From Bolinopsis microptera (Eukaryota > Ctenophora > Tentaculata > Lobata > Bolinopsidae): a stretch of 64,000 nt of DNA. The notes below the pieces were generated by a model, which saw nothing but the letters and a program-made list of their open reading frames with translations, searched no databases and had not been told where the DNA came from. This document shows positions 11,399 to 24,400 of the stretch, piece by piece. The translations under genes were made by a program, and so were the position numbers. The first letter of the stretch is position 1; every line of letters starts with the position of its first letter. The stretch lies in assembly GCF_026151205.1 (NCBI RefSeq), contig NC_087073.1:806001-870000 (forward strand), read 5' to 3'.

Positions 11399-12201
11399 TC
11401 ACTTCTTCCTGCTGACCCTCATGATGATCCACAGAATGACCCAGGAGAGGAACATGCCCAGAGTAACGGCCCCTAAGAACATGATGAACAGGATCACATC
11501 AACACTCAGACAATCCGAGTCCGGACCCGAACAGTCCGTGTTGTTATCTCCAGCCGCTACCCCCGGTATTAGCAGAACACACCACCATACTAAGCGTTCG
11601 TAGCGACCCCTCCATTCGCCCCTGTACTTGATGTGGCCTCTTCCTTCGTCTTCTCTTTCTTCTCTTCTTTTGGCTTCTTCTCCTCCTTCTTCTTGTCCGC
11701 ACCCTTTTTCTTGGCAGCGGGGGCGCCTATCTGAGAGCATTTGATAATGAACTGAAGGACGACGTATGAAACTACCAGCCCCCCAATAAACGCAGCTGCA
11801 ACTACTAGGAAGTAGGCCTGGTTGTCCGGACAGTCTATAAGGTTCTCGTCTTTCTGTCTGTTTGGGTCTGTGTAGCTGATGTTATTACACTCTTTCCCCT
11901 TTTCTTTTTCTTCTTCTGATCTTACAGCAGTGAGGCACCAACCTAGAATTGTATTCGTTAAACTTAATGTTTGGAGTATCTACCTCCTTCTACAGTGGTG
12001 TTACAGTGTGTGTGATAGTGTACTGTTAAAGTGTTTTAGTGCGTGGTTAGTGGTTACATGCAGTTCTTTAGCTAGGCCACACCACACTGCAGTGCACTCC
12101 ATCACCTGAGGTAGTACAGGGAGTACTTAGTGACCGGGACAATGTAGCATAAGGAGTGATTTAACACGCTCACACAGGCTGACTTTCAGCTCCACCGCCA
12201 T
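11399..12201 (-). CDS. Gene A, unit 3: two-pass membrane protein
   Basis: Intact copy. Exon 3 is 11556-11399, the intron 11627-11557, exon 2 11942-11628, and the candidate first exon starts at 12201. The change in the T-run (TTTCTG for TTTTTG) is silent (CAA to CAG, Gln). The two hydrophobic segments, four cysteines and basic C-terminus are as in unit 1. Splice sites are conserved: donor AAGTACAG and acceptor GGGGGTAG. Confidence 0.6.
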
Positions 12202-13118
12202 CTGCTTAGGTGATGGTAGAAGTTATTTTCAGCTGCAGAATAAGCGGTGTCCCGCCTAGTTATTGCTTAAACTAGCTCTTTCCTAGTTTCCACCGGAAGC
12301 GCCATATAGAGAATTTCCTTTGATAGCTGTCACGTGACAGTCACGAGATATCGATTGAGCGCGTTTACTGGTTGGATATATAGCGCGTGATATTGAGCTA
12401 TTATGCAGAGCCGATTACGCACCATATAGGGCGTAATTACTAGCTGCATCTAGCACGTGATATTTGCACAGCTAATTACACAGCCATATAAGGCGTAATT
12501 AGGAGCTCGGAGTTGCAGGGGAGTTGTAATAGCGTGAAATTGGGTGGTAAATCGTTGATTAGGGGTACATACAAGTAAATGTTTCGTGAACTATGTTGGT
12601 ATAAAGCCAACTTTGGTTTTAGAATAGTGTGTGAGGGCGCGTACAGATGGAAGTGCACTGATTTGTTGTTCAAATGGTTAGAATAAAGATTTGTCCGAAC
12701 CGGCTGAAATCGTTGTTACGTTGAAAACTGTCTCGATTACCTTGTTACCTAGCTAGTAACTTGGTATGAAGAGAGAGTGCAAACCAGACGAAAGTAAGAC
12801 GAAGTCTCGGGGATCGGGGATGCAGCCTACAATGGGCATGAATATATAGAGGGCCCTAGGTTGCTCCCCAGATCGGCAGTCCAATAACACATTTTCTGAA
12901 AATTTCTAATTTTCAAACTTTTCATCAGTCCTACGCCACTGGGGAATGATAGAAAGATGCGAGCAAAATTACGAATGCTGAAATGCACAGCTTTAATATC
13001 ACTTCCTTTCAGTATAGTCTCACAACGACAGAGATAGCACAGTTCATGATACAACCAAACAGTCAGGTACCCATATTAATTTATAATTTTATCTCTAATA
13101 ATGTTTCGCTCTTTCAAG
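12202..13118. promoter_or_regulatory. Shared upstream region, unit 3
   Basis: Nearly identical to 1428-2344. The exact CArG box is at 12484-12493. Confidence 0.35.
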
Positions 13119-16100
13119 ACTGACAAGGAATCACAATAAATACTTGGAATTTTACCTCAAGAACGTCCCAGTCGCAGAAACTTCCCCTTCGTAAAACTCC
13201 ACTCTTCAGGGTAGTTTCCAAGTGCTATCCACCTTGACAAGTGAGTACGTTAAAGCAAGGCCTGACCTTCAAGTCAGAGAAAGGGACTACAGGCACGGTG
13301 GCTTGAGAATATGTGAAATGTGCAGTATTATAAAGCCAGACAGGTTTCATCACTGTGGCATCTGTAAACGGTATGTTTATACAATTATAAACCAATGTAG
13401 TAGTTGTACAGCAATACTAAGGTAATTTTACCTTCACTCAGACATCGAACGCTGTAAGAAGATGACGATCAGACCTCGTTATTCATAAACCAATGATTGA
13501 ATCCATTCATTGAAGACTATCAACACAAATACCATGATTCGACTTGATAAGAGATATTAATTGCAGATGTGTAATGAGGAAATGATTTCACTTGATAAGA
13601 GATATTAATTACAGATGTGTAATGGGACGTGTTCAAACCTGGTTGGTGGTTTTGTTTCATTTTTCCCACTCATTACTTCTGGGCCCCCAGATTGAAATCT
13701 GTAACATTTTAAGAAAAACTGAAACTACTGACAAAAACTAGACCCTTTGACTGAGGGCACCCTTGAATCAGAATTTTTGTAACATATTCAGGTCCTGAGA
13801 TATAGCAGTTTAGTTGGGGGCCCTGGATATTGAATTTTGTAACACATTTCTATGTTACACTTTTTCAATGGGTTTTTAGAGAAGCTTCTTGATAGTTTTT
13901 CAAGTTCAGATCAGTTTTTCTAGGTCACAAAGGGTTCCATCAACCATATTCTTGACCAAATTTTGTACTTGGGCCCAAAACATTGAATTCTGTAACATAT
14001 TTATGTTTTCACTTCCAAGGTCATATCTGGAATATTCAATATTTTTTTGTATTGGTAACATGGTTTTTAGATTCTCATACAAAATTCTGAAGCAATCCTT
14101 ATTCATATAATTTGATAAAATGGCTGCGGAACTTGAATTATGTAACATTAGAAAGTAAGTGTATAGAGTATGTGCCCTAGTGTGAGGGGTGTTAGGTAAG
14201 CTATATTATAGTTTTTGAAGTTCAGACCAGTTTTTCCAGGTCACAAAGGATTCCATCAACCATATTCTTGACCAAATTTTGTACTTGGGCCCAAAACATT
14301 GAATTCTGTAACATATTTATGTTTTGACTACAAAGCTCATATATTTGGAATTTTCAATATATTCTTGTACTGGTAACATGGTTTTTAGATTCTCATACAG
14401 AATTGTAAAGCAATCCTTATTCGTATATTTTGATAAAATGGCTGCGGAACTTGAATAATGTAACATTAGAAAGTAAATGTATAGAGTATTATAGTATATA
14501 GTATGTATCCTAGTGTGAGGGTTGTTAGGCAAGCTATATTATAGTTTTTGTAGTTCAGACCAGTTTGCCTAGGTCATAAGGGTTCCATCAACCATATTAT
14601 TGACCATATTTTGTACTTGGGCCCAAAACATTGAATTTTGTAAGTCCACATATGGACATGGAACTCTGCCATTTCAGGGGATAAACTCGTGACCTGGCAT
14701 TTTATTGTTACAAATTTCAATATATAGGGCCCAATTTCTATTTTCTATACAATTTAATATATAAACTAAAAGTTTTCAAATATCCAACCTTCAATCTCAT
14801 TAGCTATATTCATTTGATTAAATTTACCGCGTTCTGTCGCAGATTGTCAATTTAAATTACATATACAATTACATTTAAATTGTTACAAAATTCAATAATT
14901 TGGTCCCAATTATCATTTTTTAAATTTGTTAAGTTGTTTCACGTCTTAATTTTAATGCATCAACCAACTTAAAACCAATACTAGATCAAACAACTCTGTA
15001 TAACATACTCATTTGTAACCATGTTACGTTATTCAAAGAAATGGGCCTTTTATTGATTATGAACCATATACCAAGATTGTGGTAATGCCTTTATACAAGA
15101 ATTGCTGCACTAATAACCTGGTTTGAGAGTTAAATACATATCCTAAACTAGCTGTGGTTGCAATAAACTATAAAGATAGATTGATGAAAACAAGATGTTA
15201 CAAAATGTCCATTTTGGGCCTTTTTATGAAATCAAAAGTGGGCCTTTTTTCATTCCACAGCTAAGCAAATACCTAAATTACATTTTTGTGGAGCAAGAAT
15301 CTTTAAAATTTAATAATTGGCTGAGCCATTGAAAAGTGTAACCAAATGTTACATTTTTCAACATAACTGGGCCATTTTACAATATTATTCATAGCCGATG
15401 ACCTGAGACTATTTGTTATCACAATTATAATCATCTCTGAAAGTTTCAAGACCATCGAGTAATTATTAATGGAGTTATTGTAAAAATGAGAAAATCGCCC
15501 ATTTCGGCAGTGAAACAAAACCACCAACCAGGTTTGAACATGTCCAATGAGGAAATGATTCCACTTGATAAGAGATATTAATTACAGATGTGTAATGAAG
15601 ATGGACCACCACTGTCACTGGGTGAACAACTGTATCCACGAGGGTAACCACAAGTACTTCATACAGTGCATTGCGCTGGGTGTAATGATATCTCTTGTTA
15701 CCATTATACACTACTCAATAAACATGAGCTGCTCGAGTTGTAAGGTAGGTTATTATTTATTAATATTAATTAATTAAGTAATTATTTAATTAATTAATTG
15801 GGGCTGTTGGCGGGTATACGGACAGCGGGGGTTCTCGCCAAACTCTTGCTGACGTTATGTTTGAATTTTAATGGCGTTTCGGGGGCGTTTCAAAAATTGT
15901 TAATTGTTAAAATTAACTCATCACGTTAACAATTGAACGATTGATTTGATTGAAACGAATGTAAGACTTCAAACATTACCAGATAATACCAGACCTTTCC
16001 GATAAAGACTACACAGTCTGTCTGTTACTGTACATGTCTACGGGACTGTCTACCTTAATAGCTTTGTTGGTTACATTTTTAACTCTGGATCATTGCACCA

Positions 16101-16153
16101 ACATGTTCCGAGGACAGACTAGTTATGGTAAGTGTAAAGGGGCCGACATGTCA

Positions 16154-16190
<37 letters not shown>

Positions 16191-16946
16191 TTGTACCGGG
16201 CATGATACTTGATATAACATTAATAGAAGTGTAAAGGTCACATCAAGATTTGTCTTCACTAGAACACCCTACATCACTTGTCTAGATATACTAGCACCCT
16301 AAATAAACTTTCAATCAGCTGATAAAACACCCACCCCCTTCAGAACGAGTATACGAGCGGGACCATTACAACAGAGGTTGGAAGAAGAACTTCATGGAGA
16401 TAATGGGACAGGGTGCGTGTGAGTGGTTCTGTCCTGTTGCTCCGACTAAACTCTCTCCTGAGCAGGAGCCTCTCATCATCACTGTTGTTGAGCCCTCCTC
16501 CGCAGCCTGGTTTGTCTATTCCTGTGTTAATTTGCTCATGTTTCCACTGGAAAATGTAAAGTGTTGCTTTGAAATGTGAGCATTATCCACGGACTAGATA
16601 TTTTATTTTGATAGTCATGATAAAACTTGTATAGTCCCGCAAATTGTTCCATTACTCCTTCCCCTTCAGGTTAGAAACAACAAACAACAGAGCGTACACC
16701 CAGTACGAGATAGAGGACGAGACTACGTCCTCCCGCCACAGTCGACAAAGTACCAGTAGTCAGGGGAGAAGCAATGAGCGGTCACGTGACGTCAGTCTGG
16801 ACGAGTTCGCGGACGACACTCTGAGTCTCCAGCAGGGACAGGTGGGGCAGAGTAACAGTGTAGTTACCATGGTAACAGAGGGGCACAGGGACTCTTCAAT
16901 GGTCACCAGAGTGCGGACACCTAGTACCATTGAGAGTACAAAGTGA
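13119..16946 (+). CDS. Gene B, unit 3: DHHC-type S-acyltransferase with a transposon in an intron
   Basis: Exons are 13215-13370, 15588-15744, 15983-16127, 16344-16509 and 16670-16946, with a candidate earlier exon at 13119-13190. Exon lengths and splice sites match unit 2. The intron before the DHHC exon is stretched to about 2.2 kb by the element at 13625-15545, which landed in one of the repeated acceptor copies and leaves the real acceptor (ATTACAG before 15588) intact. The reading frame is preserved, so this copy could still be expressed. Confidence 0.7.
13625..15545. mobile_element. Non-autonomous DNA transposon with ~35-bp inverted ends, 1.9 kb
   Basis: The ends read GGACGTGTTCAAACCTGG and, reversed, GGACATGTTCAAACCTGG. 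Matching continues for about 35 bp with one mismatch. AATG lies on both sides (13621-13624 and 15546-15549), and unit 2 shows the uninterrupted site, so this is an insertion with a 4-bp target duplication. No transposase-like frame is seen. Inside, a segment of about 316-333 bp is repeated in tandem from 13905, 14221 and 14554 (the third incomplete), and the words GAATT(C/T)TGTAACAT recur. The superfamily is not identifiable; a 4-bp duplication fits only some DNA transposon groups. Confidence 0.85.
16154..16190 (+). repeat. Poly-C tract in gene B intron, unit 3
   Basis: A run of about 36 C's at the same site as in unit 2. Long homopolymers are prone to sequencing error, so its exact length is uncertain. 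Confidence 0.95.
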
Positions 16947-18256
16947 GGGTGAAGTTATTTAGAAAGTTAATTATTGGCTTGTGATCGAAACTGCTCATAC
17001 GTGAAAGCTAGGTTATTATCAGACTTTAAAGTCAGTTTCTTTCCTCGAAGGTGAAACTGTTCACGTGAAACAACAAAACCACGTTTCAAATGATCTGGAA
17101 TAATTTTTATTTGTGTTTGCTGAATAGTATAGCACTGCTGATAGTCTGTTTTGTATACAACAAGCATTCCCAAACTTTCTTCGAAAGTGCACTCCTAGCA
17201 GCCGTCCAACTGATTTTGTTGACACAGAGAAGCTTGACGATGTCTCTCTTCTCGTTTGATAGGGCAAATTTGAAATTTTTCGAAGAAAATTTCAAAATAT
17301 TGCAAAATTGTGAAAAATTGAAAATGGGTTTTGACACATTTTTGCAAGAAATAACTAACATATAAGACCTAACAAGCATTCCCAAACCGATTTCATTTGA
17401 TTTGCTCCTTCATAAAATAGAAAAATTATAATTTCGAATTTGCACACGAGACTTGAAGTTGAAACACCCTGTAGAGCGCGCTGATTTGAGCGGGGTTTGA
17501 TTTGGTTTGACACACAAGAACGTTTGTCTTATATTGAAAGACAGTGACATTTTCTACTGGTATGTTTGATATATCGAGTTTTATTTGGTTTTAAATGATG
17601 TGTTTTTAATAGTGTTATTTTATTAAAGATTAAAGAAATGTGTAAGAATTATCAGATTGTAAGTTTAAAGTGGTTATCAGCTCCTTTAAACTACCTAATA
17701 TAGATGATATGAGTAATTAATCTGTGATCTATCATCTTGTAAGAAATGATTAACATCATTTCTGTAAAAATATAGTGTACTGATATATTAAACTTTGTTT
17801 GACGAGTTTAGTAATTTGTTGACTTCTGTTTGTGGAGTATGGACAGTAATAACGTGCCCGACTGCCCGTAAAAGATTGGTCGATATCTCAGGACTTTTCT
17901 TGAACTTTAGTTGACTTTCAGGAAGAATTCAGCCTTTCGTTGCTGGGAAAATTTGATTTTTTTACTGTATAATTATATTTTTGATTGTCTTGTATGATTT
18001 TTATTGCAATATTTTCAGAATATACTCGGGTGTTTTATTTCAATATGTGAGTGTTGGAACCACAGCAATGCACATCTGCTACACAAATTAAAGCAAAATA
18101 TATAACAACGAATATTTAAATAAAAGACGATCATTCAATAATTTTGGATAACTTAAATCAAATACATTCGAGCACTGGTTAGTGATCGACTAAGTTAACA
18201 GTCATCGATATTCGATACTCATCGAATTTAAAAAAGTAAAAGCAACTGCTGTCTTA

Positions 18257-18427
18257 GGGGTCGTTCACATATCACGTGATCAGCCGAGGGGGGAGGGGGG
18301 TTTCCAAATGATTACGCTAGTATATTTTGATACAATATTTATGTGTAAAACTGATTACGGAGTCGAGGGGGGCCGGGGGGGGGTAAAAATTGACCAAAAA
18401 GTGATTACGTAATATGTGAACGACCCC
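18257..18427. mobile_element. MITE-like element, unit 4
   Basis: Same element as at 106-276, at the same position in the unit, both terminal repeats present. Confidence 0.5.
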
Positions 18428-18768
18428 TTATGAGTTATGACACTTTCAGTGTCTGATATTCATTCTTATGGCCGGAAAAATGGGTTGTATAATGTATAAA
18501 TACAATGTAGTTGTATAATGTATAAATACAATGTAGTTGGCAGGCTCACCGAATAGTCGTTTAGTGTGTTTGTGGCCTGCTGAGTCGGCCTTGTCAGAAC
18601 TCTACTGAGCTCTAGTTTCAAGTCACTTCTGATGTTGTGGTATACTGAGCTCTCTCAGTGTCTTCCTCCCTTTACTGATCACCTCTCACACTGAGCTCTC
18701 CACATTCTCGGTGCCTCATGATGATCCACTCTCTCAATGTCTTCCTCCCTTTACTGACCACCTCTTAC

Positions 18769-19622
18769 TCACTTCTTCCTGCTGACCCTCATGATGATCC
18801 ACAGAATGACCCAGGAGAGGAACATGCCCAGAGTAACGGCCCCTAAGAACATGATGAACAGGATCACATCAACACTCAGACAATCCGAGTCCGGACCCGA
18901 ACAGTCCGTGTTGTTATCTCCAGCCGCTACCCCATTTATTAGCAGAACACACCACCATACTAAGCGTTCGTAGCGACCCCTCCATTCGCTCCTGTACTTG
19001 ATGTGGCCTCCTCCTTCGTCTTCTCTTTCTTCTCTTCTTTTGGCTTCTTCTCCTCCTTCTTCTTGTCCGCACCCTTTTTCTTGGCAGCGGGGGCGCCTAT
19101 CTGAGAGCATTTGATAATGAACTGCAGGACGACGTATGAAACTACCAGCCCCCCAATAAACGCAGCTGCAACTACTAGGAAGTAGGCCTGGTTGTCCGGA
19201 CAGTCTATAAGGTTCTCGTCTTTTTGTCTGTTCGGGTCAGTGTAGCTGATGTTATTACACTCTTTCCCCTTCTCTTTTTCTTCTTCTGATCTTACAGCAG
19301 TGAGGCACCAACCTAGAATAGTATTCGTTAAACTTAATGTTTGGAGTACTTCTACAGTGGTGTTACAGTGTGTGTAATAGTGTACTGTTAAAGTGTTTTA
19401 GTGCGTGACACGTGTGTTTTATTGCGTGACACGTGTGTTTTAGTGCGTGGTTAGTGGTTACTTGCAGTTCTTTAGCTAGGCCACACCCCACTGCAGTGCA
19501 CCCCATCACCTGAGGTATCAGACTTGGTAAGTCAGTACAGGGAGTACTTAGTGACCGGGACAATGTAGCATAAGGAGTGATTTAACACGCTCACACAGGC
19601 TGACTTTCAGCTCCACCGCCAT
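18769..19622 (-). CDS. Gene A, unit 4: two-pass membrane protein
   Basis: Exon 3 is 18926-18769, the intron 18997-18927, exon 2 19312-18998, and the candidate first exon starts at 19622. Near the intron's 3' end the sequence reads AAATGGGGTAG where other units read CCGGGGGTAG. The change is intronic and keeps the AG. An 8-bp deletion upstream of exon 2 would shift the frame if it were coding. It is harmless if exon 2 starts after TATTCTAG, which supports that acceptor. The first intron contains three units of the 21-bp repeat that is greatly expanded in unit 5. Confidence 0.55.
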
Positions 19623-20385
19623 CTGCTTAGATGATGGTAGAAGTTATTTTCAGCTTCAGAATAAGCGGTGTCCCGCCTAGTTATTGCTTAAACTAGCTCT
19701 TTCCTAGTTTCCACCGGAAGCGCCATATAGAGAATTTCCTTTGATAGCTGTCACGTGACAGTCACGAGATATCGAATGAGCGCGTTTACTGGTTGGATAT
19801 ATAGCGCGTGATATTGAGCTATTATGCAGAGCCGATTACGCACCATATAGGGCGTAATTACTAGCTGCATCTAGCACGTGATATTTGCACAGCTAATTAC
19901 ACAGCCATATAAGGCGTAATTAAGAGCTCGGAGTTGCAGGGGAGTTGTAATAGCGTGAAATTGGGTGGTAACTCGTTGATTAGGGGTACATACAAGTAAA
20001 TGTTTCGTGAACTATCTTGGTATAAAGGCAACTTTGGATTTAGAACAGTGTGTGAGGGCGCGTACAGATGGAAGTGCACTGATTTGTTGTTCAAATGGTA
20101 GAATAAAGATTTGTCCGAACCGGCTGAAATCGTTGTTACGTTGAAAACTGTCTCGATTACCTTGTTACCTAGCTAGTAACTTGGTATGAAGAGAGAGTGC
20201 AAACCAGACGAAAGTAAGACGAAGTCTCGGGGATCGGGGATGCAGCCTACAATGGGCATGAATATATAGAGGGCCCTAGGTTGCTCCCCAGATCGGCAGT
20301 CCAATAACACATTTTCTGAAAATTTCTAATTTTCAACTTTTCATCAGTCCTACGCCACTGGGGAATGATAGAAAGATGCGAGCAT
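19623..20385. promoter_or_regulatory. Shared upstream region, unit 4 (truncated on the gene B side)
   Basis: Matches 1428 onward, with the exact CArG box at 19905-19914, until about 20385, where unit homology stops and unrelated DNA begins. The gene B side has lost all exons except the last. Confidence 0.35.
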
Positions 20386-20804
20386 GCTGAATCATCTATT
20401 TCGACTACATTGAAAATAAAACCCCTACTAAATAGTGGGTATAATTTTTTAGTTCACATAGGCAAATCTTTATAATATACAGATATTTTTATTTAAATTG
20501 GTTTTTAATAGAGTAACATGTGATGAATATTTAAGCGTTTTGTTGTTTTTAAGTTGTCTTTAAAGTGATTTGATTATTATTGCCCCGATGAAATGACTTT
20601 CGTTTTATTTTTGATCAGTTTGCTTTTAAAGTGATTTATATGATTCGCCCTCCACCCTTTTAAGAAAGTACCGCCCTCGTGTCCGGTTCCCATGAGAATA
20701 TATAGAAAGAAATTCTTCCTTGGATTCCACATTGATCAGGTCCTGGAACTGATCATCATTTCTCGCTCATTCTCCAATGAAGACAGCAGGTTCCAATTTA
20801 GGCT
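20386..20804. other. Unrelated filler replacing the middle of unit 4
   Basis: Unit homology stops near 20385 (GATGCGAGCA) and resumes near 20805 (CTCATGTTTCCACTGG). About 1.4 kb of unit sequence, including the DHHC exons, has been swapped for about 420 bp of AT-rich DNA with no recognisable gene. A deletion repaired with filler, or insertion followed by deletion, would both explain it. Confidence 0.7.
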
Positions 20805-20934
20805 CATGTTTCCACTGGAAAATGTAAACTGTTGCTTTGAAATGTAAGCATCATCCGCGGACTAGATATTTTATTTTGATAGTCATGAAACTTGTACAGT
20901 CCCGCAAATTGTTTCATTACTCCTTCCCCTTCAG

Positions 20935-21211
20935 GTTAGAAACAACAAACAACAGAGCGTACACCCAGTACGAGATAGAGGACGAGACAACGTCCTCCCG
21001 TCACAGTCGACAAAGTACCAGTAGTCAGGAGAGAAGCAATGAGCGGTCACGTGACGTCAGTCTGGACGAGTTCGCGGACGACACTCTGAGTCTTCAACAG
21101 GGACAGGTGGGGCAGAGTAACAGTGTAGTTACCATGGTAACAGAGGGGCACAGGGACTCTTCAATGGTCACCAGAGTGCGGACACCTAGTACCATTGAGA
21201 GTACAAAGTGA
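20935..21211 (+). pseudogene. Gene B, unit 4: last exon only
   Basis: Only the Ser/Thr-rich C-terminal exon remains, after CCCCTTCAG, with some intron sequence before it from about 20805. All exons carrying the cysteine-rich domain and membrane segments were replaced by unrelated DNA at about 20386-20804. The exon keeps an open frame (ERS for GRS near its middle) but cannot make a DHHC enzyme. Confidence 0.8.
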
Positions 21212-21412
21212 GGGTGAAGTTATTTAGAAAGTTAATTATTGGCTTGTGATCGAAACTGCTCATACGTGAAAGCTAGGTTATTATCAGACTTTAAAGGTGA
21301 AACTCACTGAAACTGTTCACGTGAAACAACAAAACCACTTTTCAAATGATCTGGAATAATTTTTATTTGTGTTTGCTGAATAGTATAGCACTGCTGATAG
21401 TCTGTTTTGTAT

Positions 21413-24400
21413 GTTTTGTTTTGAAACCCCACGGTGGAGGTTGGCGTGTGCCGCAATTTATTGATCAATGGTTATTACATAAATGAAATTATAGAAGTCA
21501 CACTAAAATATAATAATGTAAAATAAATATATTAAAATAAATGCCCTACTAAAAGTACTATATAACTAACGGTCTGCAAAACTGGTTGAAGTCGCAATTT
21601 GTAAACATGCTAATTACTATTTAATAGTAATAGATAAAAAGTTTTGCGCGGCAGATGTAAATTCGGCATTGCATAATGGCAGTGAAATTAAAATGATATG
21701 TTGTTGATAACAGATCATTTGACGCGAGTGATCTTTCTTTACGCGTTGTCGCTTACTAACTCGGTGCTGTAGTCTATTTGCGAGCGCCCTTCTCTTTGAG
21801 ACTTTCTTAGCCCAGGTATACTATAAAGTAAGAAATTTGGCCAATTTTCATCGTCTCCTGAGCTTTGCAGCTTGAGGAGTTCGCGCTTAGCTGAATTTTT
21901 AAAGATTTCAATTGAAAAGGTAGAACTTGGAATAGTTATATCCTTACTTTGTTTTGTAATAGAGAGCATGGGTCCTTTGAAGAAAAGAGTATTTCTAAAT
22001 GTTGGGCCGTTGTAAGTTGTGAACCAAGAAAGGTTATGTTCGAATGTGGAATTATAGGTGGGAATATCGTGAGGGAAAAGTTCTTTGATGGATTTAGGGA
22101 GAAGGCTTGGCATGTTCCTTACTTTGTGTAGTAGAATAAGAGCGTTTTTTACAATGACGCTATGGACTGTTAGGATATTATGCAATCTAAACGCACTTTT
22201 TGTGTGCTCCGGGGGATTGCCGTCTTTATATCTATAATTTACATATCCTGACATAACAGCTCTAATTCCCTGCTTTTGCTTGGTGAACAGAGATTCAATG
22301 TGACATTTTGAGGCAAATCCCCACACTAAAGAACAGAAGTTTAGATGGGATTGGATAAGGCTTTGGAAAATGTTTAGGCGGGCTTTGATAGGTAGAAGGT
22401 GCTTTAGCTTATACATAACTCCGAGGTAGCGACCCATCTTTATTCTAACGGCCGTAATGTGTTTTTGCCAAGTGAGCTTTTCGTCTAGGATCACTCCTAA
22501 AAATCTTGCTTCAGTCTTACGTTCGATTACAGTGTTGTCAATGGACAAATTAAAGCCGCTGAAGTCGATTCTTTTTCTAGTGAAAATCATGTAACACGTC
22601 TTTTTTACATTTAAAGATAGCCCATTAACACCTACCCAATCTACAAGACGTGAAATTAGCTGATTAGCTTTTAATTGTATTTCTTCTAGGGTGGTTCCAC
22701 TAATTAATATGTTTGCGTCGTCGGCATAAAGGATGAACTTTGCAAAATCACTAATTCCAGGTAGGTCGTTTATATAAATTACAAATAAGAGAGGTCCTAA
22801 AATGCTACCCTGAGGTACGCCGTAAACTATGGGCATGCTAGAAGAGCAAGTTCCGTTTAAAGTTACGTATTGAGATCGATTACAAAGGTAAGATCTAAAC
22901 CATTCGTGCGCGACTCCCCTGATCCCATAATGGTCAAGCTTCTTAAGCAAGGTCTCATGATCAAGCACGTCAAAGGCTTTACTGTAATCGAGCAGGAGCA
23001 GTAGGGAAATTTGTTTCTTATTCAGAGAGTGTAGTATGGAATTTTGGGCATTGAGCAGTGCATGTTCGCACGATCTTCCTGGCCGAAATCCGTATTGATT
23101 TTCGAAAAGAGAATCGTTCTTATCTAAAAATTCTAAAACACGAGCATGCATAAGTTTCTCATAAATTTTCGAGAATGATCCCAAAAGAGAGATCGGCCTA
23201 TAATTAGCTACTTCCAATTTTGAACCACCTTTGTGGATAGGAACGACTTTCGCAGTTTTTAGAGCATTTGGGAAGGTACCACTGGAGAACGAACAGTTAA
23301 TGACATTAGCTAGTGCCCTGGTAAAGTTTTCGCAGCTGTTTGCAATTTTCAATGGCTCAATTTTACAATCGAGTGTGGACTTGTTCTTAAGCCCTGATAT
23401 TATCTTTTGGACTTCACCGTGTGATGTAGGCTTAAGAAACATCGAGTTACTACACGAAGCCTTAAGAAAATGCTTGAAACCACCTGGGTCAAAGGTTCGA
23501 CGGGCAGCGATTTGCCTCTTGATACTGGCTGCAATACCGGAGAAGTAGCCGTTAAATTTCTCAGCGACTGCCAGATCGGAGCTTATAATCGTGCCATCGT
23601 CGTCCTTCAGACGGGTGTGTCCGAACTTTTTTCTGTTACGGTTCAGGAGGCCATTGATAATTTTCCATTGACTTTTAGAGCAGTTTTGGTGTTTGTCAAA
23701 CATTTTTTTATAGTACTTTTCTTTGGCTAGATTCACATGTTTGTGACAAAACTTTTTCATTTTATCATACGCGTCGCAGTTTTTTTGTGATGGATTTATA
23801 GTTTTTTCAAAAAAAAGTAACTTCTTGCGGTTGCATGCCGCCTCAAGCCAGGGTAAGATCCAAGGCTTTGGGTCAGCTCTTTCGAATTTTCTTCTCGAAC
23901 TGTCGCGCTTCAGGGGGTATGCAGTATTGTAGTGTTTCATGTACGTTTGATAGATGGAATTGTATTGTTCATCAGCGCACGTTGAGGAGGTAGCATCATC
24001 CCAGGTCTCACTTACAATAAGCTCTTTGAATTTAGCATGATTAGCTTCGTTAAATACACGGGCCTCTAATTTCAAGCTAGTGTTGTTGTTCTTTACACGT
24101 TGACTACGGAATCGCTCGTTCAAACTAGGTGTGGCTCCTAAACTAATGGTCGTGCTAACCGCGAGATGATCTGACATATCCAACGTCACGACATTACAAC
24201 TAATAACGTTTGTCACGTGATTAGTATACACGTGATCAATAAGCGTTGCACTGTGGTCAGTTACCCTGGTAGGCTTGGAGACAGTCTGGGCAAACCCATA
24301 TTTTTCTAGTAAGCTTATAAGATCCTGGCTGTAAGCGTCGGTATCGTATTTTATAAGATCAATATTTGCATCACCCAGGAAGACTATCTGCTTTCTGGAG

